From positions 86,438-150,437 of the forward strand of contig VXMD01000018.1 of the NCBI GenBank assembly GCA_009841255.1: a DNA stretch of 64,000 nt. Reading direction: 5' to 3'. Position numbers and translations under genes: made by a program. Within the stretch, counting starts at the first letter, position 1. Each line of letters opens with the position of its first letter. Of this stretch, positions 45,113 through 54,780 are shown one piece after another. The notes beneath the pieces were generated by a model that saw only the letters and a program-made list of their open reading frames with translations, searched no databases and had not been told where the DNA came from. Source of the DNA: Candidatus Poribacteria bacterium (lineage in GTDB: Bacteria; Poribacteria; WGA-4E; WGA-3G).

Positions 45113-46123
45113 TTATGCATCATCCATGAATGCTGCGACATCCATACACGCTCCACCACGTCGGGAAGACTCCCAACCCGCCAAAATAGGGGCTAAAGAG
45201 AAGAGCCCATCGTAATAATCACTTTGTAAAAGGCTTGCATCCGCAGACTGAATGGCGCGGATAAACGTTTTATCCTGTTCCAACCACGGATCGAATTCGT
45301 CCGCTTGATAAAGGACGACACCATTCACGACAATCCTATCGTATCCGTGAATTTCGAGGCATCCGCCTTCATAGAAAATGGTAAATCGCGGTTCACTTTT
45401 CGGACCTGGACCGGCTGCGACAAAGCTAAGCGTCATCGTAGCACCGTTTTCAAAGCAGTAATTGAAACTGGTAGACAGCGCGTTCGCATAAGCCGGACGT
45501 TCACAATAAAACGCTTGGGATTTGGCAACGTTCAATCCCGTCATGAATCGAGTGTAATCCGTGGCGTGCACTCCCCAATCGAGGGCACTTCCACCAGATT
45601 TATCCACCTCTTCCCACCACGTTTTGGGGCCGCCTTCTGTTGAGGGCGGTAAGCCGCCGAAACTCTGAAATCGGACATGCACGATGTGTTTGTCCATCAA
45701 ATATCGACGTGCTTCTTGGAAGATCGGACGATACCGTTCGCGAAACCCAACGGTGCTGATAACACCGGCTTGCCGAATGGCATTATTAATTCGGTGGGCA
45801 ACCTCCATTGTGAGTGCCTGAGGCTTCTCACTGAAGATGTGGATCCCCTTTCCTGCGGCGGTTGACTCAACATTGGTTCGTACATATGCCGGTACGATAG
45901 AGTATAGCACGTCAACTGCTTCGGTGTCAAGCATTTCGTGTGCGTCTTGGTAGACGCTTGGAATCTTGAAGCGTTCGGCTGTTTCCTGTGCCGTCTGCAA
46001 GTTGCTATCGCAGGCAGCGACAATATCCACCGAATTTGTCTCTAATAGGTTCGGAATTCGGGTCCGGTTCGCGAAGTTTCCACATCCATAGAAAGCGACC
46101 CGGACGCGCGATGTTGTTGACAC
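45113..46123 (-). CDS. Gfo/Idh/MocA family oxidoreductase
   Basis: The 336-residue protein has VAFYGCGNFANRTRIPNL as its Rossmann start. The EKPQALTMEVAHRI segment carries the family EKP Lys, and a C-terminal domain follows with WGVHATDYTRFM (possible catalytic His). It should be an NAD(P)-dependent sugar or inositol dehydrogenase. The start is GTG with GGAG upstream. It is the second of three family members in the window and is only distantly alike to the others by eye. Confidence 0.92.
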   Translation of the reverse strand: MSTTSRVRVAFYGCGNFANRTRIPNLLETNSVDIVAACDSNLQTAQETAERFKIPSVYQDAHEMLDTEAVDVLYSIVPAYVRTNVESTAAGKGIHIFSEKPQALTMEVAHRINNAIRQAGVISTVGFRERYRPIFQEARRYLMDKHIVHVRFQSFGGLPPSTEGGPKTWWEEVDKSGGSALDWGVHATDYTRFMTGLNVAKSQAFYCERPAYANALSTSFNYCFENGATMTLSFVAAGPGPKSEPRFTIFYEGGCLEIHGYDRIVVNGVVLYQADEFDPWLEQDKTFIRAIQSADASLLQSDYYDGLFSLAPILAGWESSRRGGACMDVAAFMDDA

Positions 46124-46171
46124 GATAAATGTTCTCCAAATTAGTAAGATAAAGATTTTCGCCGATTCCTG

Positions 46172-46818
46172 TTAATCCTGTCCGAAATATGAGGCAACCC
46201 ATACTAAATCCTGGACATTCACGACACCATCACCATTCACATCCGCAGTATTTACCCCGGTTTCTCCAAAATATGAGGCGATTAACACTAAATCTTGGAC
46301 GTTCACTACACCATCACCGTTGACATCCCCTGGTATTTGTAACACAAACGGCGTGAAATCCCACAGCAGCGCCGTGCCATCCTCACTGCCACTGGCAAGT
46401 GTGCGACCGTCCGGAGAGAATACGAGGGTGTTAACTGTGTTTGTGTGCCCCGTAAGGACCCCTAAGCGGCGTCCACTGTCCATATCCCATAATCGAATTG
46501 TTCTGTCCCAACTTCCACTCGCAAGCGTTTGTCCGTCTGGCGAGAACGCAACACACGAAACCCTTGCCTCATGTCCAGTCAGTAAGTGAATTTCTTCATG
46601 GGTATCCGCATCATAAAGCCAAACACCGATGGACCACCGACTGCGAGTAGAGCACCATCTGGAGAATACTGGACGTTTCCCGTTATTGTCCCCCGACCCA
46701 GCCGTGCTTTCGCGCCTTCCGGTAAATGCCATTGGGTATAATCTTGAGCAAAGGTGTTCTGGAGAAAAACCGTCGAAAGAAAAAACATCGCCAAAACCGA
46801 GAGCCGCTTCCGTTTCAT
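46172..46818 (-). pseudogene. Exported WD40-dockerin protein, single-base frameshift
   Basis: From ATG 46818 (GGAGGG upstream) the frame encodes a signal peptide, EGAKARLGRGTI and QYSPDGALLAVGGPS. The continuation IGVWLYDADTHEEIHLLTGH lies in another frame. The intact homologue at 52263-54272 reads LAVASSIGIWIYDAQTGEE, which shows that one base is missing near 46631-46640. After the break come two or three WD40 repeats and two dockerin-type calcium repeats (DVNGDGVVNVQDLVLIASYF). It is either a decayed paralogue or an assembly error. The intact protein would be exported and bind calcium. Confidence 0.85.
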
Positions 46819-46859
46819 GAGAATCCCTCCCTGTTTTCCGAAAACCGCTTGGAAGAATT

Positions 46860-47750
46860 TTACGCTCTCCAAGGCGGAACATCCCATGTGTTGAACCACT
46901 CCCATTTCCAGATAACCCGTTTCTCGGGCATTCTTACCGCGTATTCTATGCCCGCGGTGAAAGGGAGGAGGTGCGTTCTGTCTCCCACAATTTCACGGAT
47001 GGATTCAATAAACGCCATTTCATCGGTGACGTTCGGGGGCCAATGTCCCGCTGGTATCGGGTCGGATTTTCGATCGGTTCGATAATGCGTCGGTATCACG
47101 AAACGGGGTTGGATTAACTCTACGAGTTCTATAAGCCGAGAAGAAAGCCCTTCACCGAGACCGAGTTTCATGTGAATCAGGAAATCGACTTTGCCGCGGA
47201 GGTTTACCAACGCTGGATAGGGTTCGTGTAAGTCGCCCGTATGTAAGACGGAAACATTCTGTGTTGTGTGGGTTATCAGATACCCGTTTGTCGGGAGATC
47301 AGGCGTTTGGTTCTCGCCGCTTTCAATCGTCTCGACCTGAATATTTCCAAGATCAAGCGTATCTGAGCCTTGAAAGGCGCGCGATACTCCCTGTTTTTCG
47401 TTGAGATGCTTCGGGTAAAGGACCTCAACCTTATCAGCGGGGACGTATTTGGTAATCGGTAGGTCGCGTTCAAAAGCGGCATCACCGTATTTCTCGGCGA
47501 TGGGTTGTGCGGGTGTCATACAACCGACATTGACAAACAACTTTTTAAAACGCTCGCCACAACATAACTTCTGCAAGGTTACGGGATGGCAGTGGTCGAA
47601 GTGTTCGTGGGATATGAAGATGTAGTCGTATATCGGTTCAGCATCGGCTAAATTCTGATTGAATAGATATGGATCGAAAGCGATATTGATATCTCCAAAG
47701 CGTACGTCAAATGCGCCGCATCCCCACCATCTCAGAAATATATTTTTCAT
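46860..47750 (-). CDS. MBL-fold metallohydrolase
   Basis: The 296-residue protein has the metallo-beta-lactamase metal motif FISHEHFDHCHP (HxHxDH), later HTGDLHEPYP and IPTHYRTDRK. The layout resembles UlaG/YtnP-like hydrolases, and its substrate may be a lactone, phosphodiester or ester. A possible regulator-like gene (47766-48182) lies 15 bases upstream on the same strand and may be cotranscribed. The assignment to fold is firm, to function open. Confidence 0.87.
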   Translation of the reverse strand: MKNIFLRWWGCGAFDVRFGDINIAFDPYLFNQNLADAEPIYDYIFISHEHFDHCHPVTLQKLCCGERFKKLFVNVGCMTPAQPIAEKYGDAAFERDLPITKYVPADKVEVLYPKHLNEKQGVSRAFQGSDTLDLGNIQVETIESGENQTPDLPTNGYLITHTTQNVSVLHTGDLHEPYPALVNLRGKVDFLIHMKLGLGEGLSSRLIELVELIQPRFVIPTHYRTDRKSDPIPAGHWPPNVTDEMAFIESIREIVGDRTHLLPFTAGIEYAVRMPEKRVIWKWEWFNTWDVPPWRA

Positions 47751-47765
47751 AACGATAAAGTCCAG

Positions 47766-48182
47766 TTAATCTCGCTTTATGCCGACGACTACGTTCTCAG
47801 ATGACACATCTTCCGGTATGACGACAAAAATCTTTCCGGATTCGCAACTTTCACTCTGGGTTTTCAGATACTTTGATATTTCAGCGTCGTCAAGAAGAAC
47901 TGTACCCTCTGTATCAGAATCAGGCGAGGGTCCAAGGGGCGTGCCAAACTTCCGAACCCATTTGAAGATGGTACTGGGTGCTACTGAAAACATCCGCGCG
48001 ATTGTACTTATGGAAATCCCACGACAGTATAGGAACACCGCTAAGGCTCTTTGCCACGGCGGTCTCCCACGGGAGGTCAGTCGTGTAAACTGGAATCCAC
48101 AAGATTTACATTTATAACGTTGGCGTTCCCTAGCTTTCCCATTTTTGATGGCATCTTCCCGTTTGCAGCGCGGACAGTTCAT
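47766..48182 (-). CDS. Zinc-finger/helix-turn-helix protein related to IS1-type InsA
   Basis: The 138-residue protein starts with a zinc ribbon (CPRCKREDAIKNGK, YKCKSCGFQF). A helix-turn-helix follows (ISISTIARMFSVAPSTIFKWV), as in InsA of IS1 and related transposase N-termini. The last 55 residues (TVLLDDAEISKYLKTQSES, IFVVIPEDVSSENVVVGIK) are not a DDE domain and look like a small alpha/beta module. No transposase or terminal repeats flank it, so it may be a domesticated regulator. The start is ATG 48182 with AGGGAGGG upstream. Confidence 0.8.
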   Translation of the reverse strand: MNCPRCKREDAIKNGKARERQRYKCKSCGFQFTRLTSRGRPPWQRALAVFLYCRGISISTIARMFSVAPSTIFKWVRKFGTPLGPSPDSDTEGTVLLDDAEISKYLKTQSESCESGKIFVVIPEDVSSENVVVGIKRD

Positions 48183-48493
48183 TGCGGTATCCCTCCCTAA
48201 GAATTTGATAGAAAACAGTATAACACAAAAACCGTTCGTATGCAATAAACTCGGTTTTAGGGGTTGCAAACCGCATCTACCGAGACGAGGGAGCCTTGGT
48301 TTTAGATTTTGGGAAAATTTTTCCCTTGTTATTTTTTTTTGCATTGTATATTATATGTTTAGGTCGAAATTTGCAAGCCAACACAATACACAGCAGAAAA
48401 ATTTTGAGCAGAAGGTTGTCAATCTTCATCAGAACTTTGGTAGGAGCACACCGTGCTCACGACGCGCACCAGCGCGTAAAGGAGGACACGATC
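48183..48493. promoter_or_regulatory. Divergent promoter region with 15-bp perfect palindrome
   Basis: The 311-bp gap separates the zinc-finger/HTH gene and a Gfo/Idh gene. GGGAAAATTTTTCCC (48311-48325) is a perfect dyad upstream of an AT-rich TATATT region. It is a plausible operator for the adjacent HTH protein. No gene is seen. Confidence 0.45.
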
Positions 48494-49513
48494 ATGGCAG
48501 GGAAACTGAAAGTAGCAGCAGTTGGGTGCGGTGGCATCGGGCATCGTCACCAACTGGGGTATCTTCAGCATCCAGGTGCGGAATTGGTGGCAGTATGCGA
48601 TATAGATCCCGCTAAAGCGAAGACGCGTGCTGAAGAACTCGGCATAAAGAAGTGGTACCCTTCTATCAAAGAGATGCTTGCGAATGAAGAGTGCGACCTC
48701 GTAGATGTTGTGACTGCCGATTACTTGCACTTTGAACCCGTGATGGAATGTTTGGAAGCCGAGAAACATGTTATCTCTGAAAAACCGTTGTCACTTTACA
48801 TCGATGAAGCGGAACAGATGGTCGCGAAAGCAGACGAAAAAGGTGTTCATCTTGCTATAGATTACAACCGCCGGTTCGCACCCGGATATGTTCAAGCCCG
48901 GAAGTGGTTTGACGCCGGTGCTATCGGACAGACTTACTACTTGGATATGAAATTATCTCAGGGCGGACCCGCCTCAACGTGGAAAGGCGAATATTACCTG
49001 CTCTATGAACTGGAAACCCACGCGATTGACCTGCTCCGATGGTTTGGCGGCGAAGTTGTGGCTGTTTGCGTGCAAATGGCGAAGCCGCGGCAACATGAAG
49101 CGCGTGAGGGTGAAGATGCCTGTTATACCAGCATGGCGATCTCTTTCCGTTATGAAACGGAAGCCGTCGCGACGTTGATGGCGAGCTGGGATAGCGATTT
49201 TATCCATCCGATCGAGCGACTTGAAATCTGCGGTTCCGATGGCGAAATCGTTGTGGACAATGTCCTCACACGAGCGACTTTGATGAAAAGGGACAATCAG
49301 GTCGTCGAAGAATACCGCCCCTCTATTTTTCGAGACGAACAACTTGCGTTTAATGGAACATTCGCTTTACGGGTGGCTGCCCTGGTCGATGACTTACTCA
49401 CTGACCGGTCGCCTGCACCAACGGGCAGGGATGGTTTGCAAGCGTTACGGATTACTGAAGCTATTGTGGAATCGTGGAAGGAAAAACGGGAAGTCGCGGT
49501 TAAAATTGATTAA
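48494..49513 (+). CDS. Gfo/Idh/MocA family oxidoreductase
   Basis: The 339-residue protein has VAAVGCGGIGHRHQLGYLQH for NAD(P) binding. The SEKPLSLYIDEAEQMV segment carries the catalytic Lys, and AIDYNRRFAPGYVQARKW and ETHAIDLLRWFGGE lie in the C-terminal domain. The start is ATG 48494 with AAAGGAGG upstream. A longer frame from 48296 is rejected. It is the third such enzyme in this window. Divergent placement from an HTH gene suggests possible local control. Confidence 0.93.
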   Translation: MAGKLKVAAVGCGGIGHRHQLGYLQHPGAELVAVCDIDPAKAKTRAEELGIKKWYPSIKEMLANEECDLVDVVTADYLHFEPVMECLEAEKHVISEKPLSLYIDEAEQMVAKADEKGVHLAIDYNRRFAPGYVQARKWFDAGAIGQTYYLDMKLSQGGPASTWKGEYYLLYELETHAIDLLRWFGGEVVAVCVQMAKPRQHEAREGEDACYTSMAISFRYETEAVATLMASWDSDFIHPIERLEICGSDGEIVVDNVLTRATLMKRDNQVVEEYRPSIFRDEQLAFNGTFALRVAALVDDLLTDRSPAPTGRDGLQALRITEAIVESWKEKREVAVKID

Positions 49514-49573
49514 GAACGACCCGTAAACTCTTATCTTACTTAAACCGTTTCTACATGCAAGGAGGTATGAACC

Positions 49574-50260
49574 ATGAAACATTATCTGTCCTATTTAAGA
49601 GAATTCCGTCAAGCATTGCTCACGGGTTCGTCATATTCAATGGTGTTCGCTTGTGTTGCCTCACTTGCGTTCGTGCTGCTGGCAATAAACTGTGGTCCAC
49701 CCCCGCCAGGACCGTACGACGTTCCTGAGACGGCACTTGCCGCCGCTGAGAAAAACACGAGCCAAGGGTCCGGAGAAAGCCAAGTTAATTTACCTGACAG
49801 TGCTACCGTCCAGTTGCAAAAAATGCCCTACATCAGAAACGCCTTCAAACAACCCCCGCGTGTAGGGAGCAGAGGTGGGCTCGATGATTTTTATGCAACG
49901 ACCCGTGGGAGCGTACAGAATCTTGCTATTATCTCCAACTGTTCGCTCGATGTCTTAAAGGCATTTATTGCGAAAGGATGGCCCCCGATTGTGATGATCC
50001 AATTCCAGGGACGAACCCCCGAGATCGTAATATTGTCCGATTACAACGACCAATTGAGCGAAATGTCGCTCCAGAATCCGACCAGTCTTAACAAACGTCG
50101 ATTGAGTTACACGGATTTTGAGGCATCTTGGAGCAAGAGTTCACGGAATAAATGTGCGCTAATCACACCCCAACAACTCTCAGAAACAGACGTTCAGAAC
50201 GTGTTAGGCAGATACCTACCCGCAGAAGCGTTCCAAGAGGTTAGCGTGAGAAGTCGCTAA
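49574..50260 (+). CDS. Exported protein with C39-peptidase-like domain
   Basis: The 228-residue protein has a membrane-targeting segment (MVFACVASLAFVLLAINCGPP) that ends in a Cys-Gly-Pro-Pro resembling a lipobox, though Asn precedes the Cys. The C-terminal half (SNCSLDVLKAFIAKGWPPIV, then LSDYNDQLSEMSLQNP, then YTDFEASW) follows the pattern of C39-like peptidase domains. The catalytic His is not evident, so it may be inactive. AAGGAGGT precedes the ATG. The role is unknown. Confidence 0.65.
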   Translation: MKHYLSYLREFRQALLTGSSYSMVFACVASLAFVLLAINCGPPPPGPYDVPETALAAAEKNTSQGSGESQVNLPDSATVQLQKMPYIRNAFKQPPRVGSRGGLDDFYATTRGSVQNLAIISNCSLDVLKAFIAKGWPPIVMIQFQGRTPEIVILSDYNDQLSEMSLQNPTSLNKRRLSYTDFEASWSKSSRNKCALITPQQLSETDVQNVLGRYLPAEAFQEVSVRSR

Positions 50261-50261
50261 G

Positions 50262-50310
50262 TGGTTGTCGGTTAAGAAAGAAAGTTTATTGTAACGCTTG
50301 CGTAACTGAA
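50262..50310. repeat. Intergenic repeat GGTTGTCGGTTAAGA type
   Basis: GGTTGTCGGTTAAGAAAG and the following AACGCTTGCGTAACTGAAAA match the arms of the 17540-17594 hairpin family. It lies between two plus-strand genes. Confidence 0.6.
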
Positions 50311-50367
50311 AACCGAAAGTGAGCGTGGCGAACGCACCGATAACTCCTACAGAATGAGGATACAACC

Positions 50368-52257
50368 TTGAGAGCTCTTCCCTTCACGGCTGTTACGATT
50401 CGCGATGGGTTCTGGGCACCTCGACAGCAGACGAATTCCGAGGTAACGATCCCGCACGAATTGGCGCAATGCCGAACGACAGGTAGAATCGATAACTTCG
50501 CGAAAGCCGCTGGCTTGATGTCTGGCGACTTTGAAGGCATTTTCTTCAACGATTCCGATGTCCACAAATGGGTGGAGGCGGCCTCGTATACGCTTCAGAC
50601 GCACCCGAACCCAGAATGGGAATCGGACCTGGATGAAGTCATCGCAAAGATCGCCGCGAGTCAACAGCCTGATGGTTACCTGAACACTTATTTTACGTTG
50701 GTCGAGCCGACGAAACGATGGCAAAACCTCGGCATCATGCACGAACTCTACTGTGCCGGACACCTGTTTGAAGCCGCCGTCGCGCATTATCAGGCGACTG
50801 GAAAGCGTATCCTGCTTGACGTTGCGTGTCGATTCGCAGACCTTATCGACAGCATCTTTGGTCCGGGTAAGCAAGACGGGCTTCCTGGACATGAAGGCAT
50901 TGAGCTTGCACTCGTGAAGTTGGCGGGCGTTACAGGTGAAAAGCGCTACTCGGCACTCGCGGAATACTTCGTCACCCGACGTGGACACTCTCCCTCGGTC
51001 TTTGAGAAGGAATTAGAGAATCCGGACATCCCGGGTGGGCTCGAGGCGTATCAGCATCACTTCACACGCGACGGAAAATTCGAGGGGCATTACGCGCAAG
51101 CACATCTCCCGATACATGAACAGACAGAGTGTGTCGGGCATGCGGTGCGTGCAATGTATCTTTACAGTGCCGCCGCCGACATCGCTTCTGAGACAGGCGA
51201 TACCGGAACTATAAACGCCTTGGAAGCACTGTGGCGGAACGTGACAGAGAAACGCTTATATGTCACCGGGGGCGTGGGACCTTCTGGACACAACGAGGGT
51301 TTCACGAACGACTATGAGTTGCCGAACGTCTCTGCCTATGCTGAAACATGTGCGTCTATCGGGCTGATATTCTGGGCACACCGAATGTTCTTATTGCAGG
51401 GTGAGTCGCGCTTTGTTGATGTACTGGAGACGGCACTTTATAACGGCGCGCTCTCTGGAATCTCGCTCGACGGCGCGGGGTTTTTCTATCAGAATCCACT
51501 GGCAAGTCACGGCGGTCGGCATCGGCACGAATGGTTTGGTTGTGCCTGTTGTCCGCCGAATATCGCGCGACTTCTCGCTTCAGTCGGGCAGTATGCTTAT
51601 GCCGAATCGGATGAAGGCGTCTGGGTGAATCTATACATCGGTGGCAGTGCTGACGCAACTGTTGCCGGAGATGTCTCAGTGAAAGTGACTCAAGAAACGG
51701 ATTATCCGTGGTCAGGCGATGTCAAGATAACGGTGGATCCGGAAACGCCTGTCCGGTTTGGATTGAATTTACGCATTCCGGCGTGGTGTGATGCGTTTGA
51801 AGTGCACGTCAATGGAGCAATTCACAATCCAGAAAGAAATGCTAAGGGGTACCTCTCCATTCAGCGACAGTGGCATCCAAACGACACAGTTCATCTGACG
51901 CTCGCTATGCCGATTGAGAAGGTCTACGCACATCCACTCGTCAAAGAAAACCTCGGAAGATTCGCGCTGCGTCGGGGTCCTCTGGTCTACTGCTTTGAGG
52001 ATGTGGACAATCCCGATGGCGTTTTCCAGACGTTGTCGCTGGCAGAGGGTGCCCCCTTAGAAACAACGTTTGATGGTGAGTTATTGGGGGGTGTTACCCG
52101 CATCCACGGTACAGGGACGGTATTTGATGCCGCCGACTGGGGTAATAACCTCTATCTACGTTCAAAACCAAGTTTGAAGCGCACCGACATCACGGCAATC
52201 CCGTATTACGCATGGTGCAACCGCGGCGCGGGACAGATGGCTGTGTGGGTTTTGTAG
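50368..52257 (+). CDS. Glycoside hydrolase family 127 (beta-L-arabinofuranosidase-like)
   Basis: The 629-residue protein matches GH127/DUF1680. It has VTIRDGFWAPRQQTN at the N-terminus, the ASQQPDGYLNTYF segment, and VTGGVGPSGHNEGF. The zinc/catalytic region shows a Glu and Cys in YAETCASIG and a Cys cluster in WFGCACCPPNIARLL, as in the cysteine-using family prototype. It should release beta-linked L-arabinofuranose from plant-type glycans or glycoproteins. The start is TTG with GAGGAT upstream. No signal peptide is evident. Confidence 0.92.
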   Translation: MRALPFTAVTIRDGFWAPRQQTNSEVTIPHELAQCRTTGRIDNFAKAAGLMSGDFEGIFFNDSDVHKWVEAASYTLQTHPNPEWESDLDEVIAKIAASQQPDGYLNTYFTLVEPTKRWQNLGIMHELYCAGHLFEAAVAHYQATGKRILLDVACRFADLIDSIFGPGKQDGLPGHEGIELALVKLAGVTGEKRYSALAEYFVTRRGHSPSVFEKELENPDIPGGLEAYQHHFTRDGKFEGHYAQAHLPIHEQTECVGHAVRAMYLYSAAADIASETGDTGTINALEALWRNVTEKRLYVTGGVGPSGHNEGFTNDYELPNVSAYAETCASIGLIFWAHRMFLLQGESRFVDVLETALYNGALSGISLDGAGFFYQNPLASHGGRHRHEWFGCACCPPNIARLLASVGQYAYAESDEGVWVNLYIGGSADATVAGDVSVKVTQETDYPWSGDVKITVDPETPVRFGLNLRIPAWCDAFEVHVNGAIHNPERNAKGYLSIQRQWHPNDTVHLTLAMPIEKVYAHPLVKENLGRFALRRGPLVYCFEDVDNPDGVFQTLSLAEGAPLETTFDGELLGGVTRIHGTGTVFDAADWGNNLYLRSKPSLKRTDITAIPYYAWCNRGAGQMAVWVL

Positions 52258-52262
52258 TCTCA

Positions 52263-54272
52263 TCATTTTTCATTTCCTTTTGCGTCTAAGGCACCCGCAA
52301 CGAGGACAAGGTCCTGTATATTGACAATCCCATCACTATTGATATCCGCAGGATTGCTTCCCGATTTCCCAAGATTTGATGCGACCAATACAAGGTCCTG
52401 GATGTTAACAATATTATCTCCAGTGACATCCTCTTTGCGTCTTACAGGTTTAGTGGTATCTGATATAGGTTCAGTGGCATCTGATACAGCGGAAGGATTG
52501 AGTTCCCATACGAAGACGGTGCCGTCATAACTCCCGGTTGCGAGGGTATTGCTATCCGGACCAAACGATACACTGTTGACCTCAGCCGTATGCCCTTCAA
52601 ACATGCGGAACTCGTTACCCGTGTTCACATCCCAGACGCGGGCAGTGCGGTCCCAGCTCGCGGTTGCAACGGTCGTTCCATCCGGACTATACGATACGCC
52701 GACGATCGACCCTTTATGCCCGGTGAGCGTGTGGATTTCGTTCCCTGTGTTCGCATCCCACAGACGGGCGGTACCGTCATAACTCCCGCTTAGGATGATC
52801 GTACCATCCGGACTAAACAGGACGCTGGCGACCCCAGCCCTATGCCCTTCAAGCGTGCGGAGATGGTCACCCGTGTTCGCATCCCACAGACGGGCGGTGT
52901 TGTCATAACTCCCACTGACGATGGTCATCCCATCCGGACTAAATGCTGCACTTCTGACCCAACGCGTATGCCCTTCAAGTGTGCGGAGATGATCCCCTGT
53001 GTTCACATCCCACAGACGGACAGTGTTATCACCACTCGCGGTTGCGATGAGCATGCCATCCGGACTAAAAGAGACATCTCTGATCCAATCCGCATGCCCC
53101 CTGAGCGTGCGGAGATGGTCACCCGTGTTCGCATCCCAAAGTCGGGCGGTGTCATCATAACTCCCGCTGGCGAGCATCGTTCCGTCTGGACTAAACGATA
53201 GGCTATTGACCTTATCCCTATGCCTAGTAAGGGTGTGAAGATGATTCCCTGTGGTCGCATCCCAGAGTCGAACAGAGTGGTCACCAGCCATCCAACGACC
53301 GATTCGGTCACCACTCCCAGTTGCGATGGTGCTGCCATCGGGACTAAATGAGACGCTAGCGATCCCGGACATATGCCCAGTGAGGGTGCGGAGTTCGCGA
53401 CCCGTGTTCGCATCCCAGAGACGAACGGTGCCGTCCCAGCCCCCGCTGGCGAGCATCGTCCCATCTGGACTAAACGAGACACTGAGGACCCAATCCGTAT
53501 GTCCGGTGAGGGTGCGGAGATGGTTCCCCGTGGTCGCATCCCAGAGACGAATGGTGTTATCGCCACTTCCAGTTGCGATCATCGCACCATCCGGACTAAA
53601 CGAGACGCTAGCGATCATAGACCTATGCCCATCAAGCGTGTGAAGTTCGCGACCCGTGTTCACATCCCACAGACGAACGATGTTGTTTGCACTCCCGCTA
53701 GCGAGCGTCGCACCATCCGGACTGAAGGCTACGCTGAGTACCCCAATCCTAATAAGGTTTCTGGCCGGTCTCGTATGCCCCTCAAGTGTTCGGAGTTCGC
53801 TACCTGTGTTCACATCCCAGAGACGGACAGTGAGATCCTCACTCCCGCTGGCGAGCGTCGCACCATCCGGACTAAACGAGACACTGTTGATAACAGACCT
53901 ATGCCCATCAAGCGTGTGAAGGGGACCCCCTGTGTTCGCATCCCAGAGACGCACGGTGCGGTCTTCACCCCCGCTAGCGAGGGTGCTGCCATCGGGACTA
54001 AATGCTACGCTGTTGACCGATTTCGTATGCCCTCTGATCAGTTCGAGTTCTTCGCCTGTCTGCGCGTCGTAGATCCAAATACCGATACTACTTGCAACTG
54101 CCAGACGTGTGCCGTCCGGGGAATACTTTAATTCATTTATCTTCCCTCTGCCGAGACGTGCTTTAGCACTTTCGGGTAATCCCAAGGTTGTGTCGTCTTG
54201 TGCCAAGGTGCTTGGGACGACGGTAAATATCGCCAAAAGCACAACGAAAATCGAAAATAGTTTGGTTTTCAC
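52263..54272 (-). CDS. Exported WD40 beta-propeller protein with C-terminal dockerin repeats
   Basis: The 669-residue protein has a signal peptide (LFSIFVVLLAIFTVVPSTLA) and then 13 WD40-type repeats by count of the SPDG motif, enough for about two seven-bladed propellers. Two calcium-binding dockerin-like repeats end it (GDNIVNIQDLVLVAS, DINSDGIVNIQDLVLVAG). The repeats are so alike in DNA that antisense frames through them also repeat. The start is GTG with AAGGAG upstream. It may take part in extracellular complexes, but no cohesin gene was seen here. It is the intact homologue of 46172-46818. Confidence 0.92.
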   Translation of the reverse strand: MKTKLFSIFVVLLAIFTVVPSTLAQDDTTLGLPESAKARLGRGKINELKYSPDGTRLAVASSIGIWIYDAQTGEELELIRGHTKSVNSVAFSPDGSTLASGGEDRTVRLWDANTGGPLHTLDGHRSVINSVSFSPDGATLASGSEDLTVRLWDVNTGSELRTLEGHTRPARNLIRIGVLSVAFSPDGATLASGSANNIVRLWDVNTGRELHTLDGHRSMIASVSFSPDGAMIATGSGDNTIRLWDATTGNHLRTLTGHTDWVLSVSFSPDGTMLASGGWDGTVRLWDANTGRELRTLTGHMSGIASVSFSPDGSTIATGSGDRIGRWMAGDHSVRLWDATTGNHLHTLTRHRDKVNSLSFSPDGTMLASGSYDDTARLWDANTGDHLRTLRGHADWIRDVSFSPDGMLIATASGDNTVRLWDVNTGDHLRTLEGHTRWVRSAAFSPDGMTIVSGSYDNTARLWDANTGDHLRTLEGHRAGVASVLFSPDGTIILSGSYDGTARLWDANTGNEIHTLTGHKGSIVGVSYSPDGTTVATASWDRTARVWDVNTGNEFRMFEGHTAEVNSVSFGPDSNTLATGSYDGTVFVWELNPSAVSDATEPISDTTKPVRRKEDVTGDNIVNIQDLVLVASNLGKSGSNPADINSDGIVNIQDLVLVAGALDAKGNEK

Positions 54273-54678
54273 GCGTAATTTCTCCTTATAGGTTTGCCAT
54301 ATTCATTCTTACTATTCCAGTCAGTCGCAGGGCTTCTGCCCTTACAGATACCGCTTTTCTGATGCCTTAACTTTGATCCCTGCGCCTTCTCTTTCCACGA
54401 GATTCCGCTGATGGAAGATGAGGCTGCGCTTTGTCACTAAAAGACTGAATCTGATGCCACGTCTTTTAACATTTAACATTAAGTGATGTAATAGGGTTTA
54501 CATCCTCTACTATTAAAGGCGGATTTCACGTCAGAAAAAGGGCAACATGGAAAAATATGAAATGTTGCGAAGGGAGGCTAACTTTCACGGAGGTTTTTAC
54601 CGGGGTAGGTGTGGCGTGGGTCGCCAAAAGGAGTGAGCGAGGCGTACAATACGCTCAATTTGCGTCAGTTCTGGGTTA
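54273..54678. other. Gene-free stretch flanking the TnpB element
   Basis: No gene is supported. A CAACAT...ATGTTG hairpin lies near 54552-54576, and an AGGGC/GCCCT hairpin lies near 54331-54345. The right part would be the insertion-site flank that supplies the TnpB guide sequence. Confidence 0.55.
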
Positions 54679-54780
54679 TTGAACCCTCTCCAGACTAAAG
54701 TCTGGAGATTCCTTTTGTTCCTCGTGGGAACATTCTCTGTTTATACAGAGCAACACCGGACTTCTAAGCGAATTCCGACG
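54679..54780 (-). ncRNA. Predicted right end and reRNA/omega-RNA scaffold of the TnpB element
   Basis: Reading the minus strand past the tnpB end, hairpins CTCTG/CAGAG, GTTCC/GGAAC and CTCCAGAC-TTTA-GTCTGGAG follow in series. They end at GAGGGTTCAA (TTGAA on plus, 54679-54683). This matches the usual hairpin-then-end layout of IS200/IS605-type right ends, from which the guide RNA scaffold is made. The predicted guide would be the adjoining 16-20 bases, about 54659-54678. Confidence 0.55.

Noticed and set aside
53373..54131. 252-residue plus-strand frame across the WD40 gene
   Set aside because: It is antisense to the WD40 repeats, and its apparent repeats mirror them.
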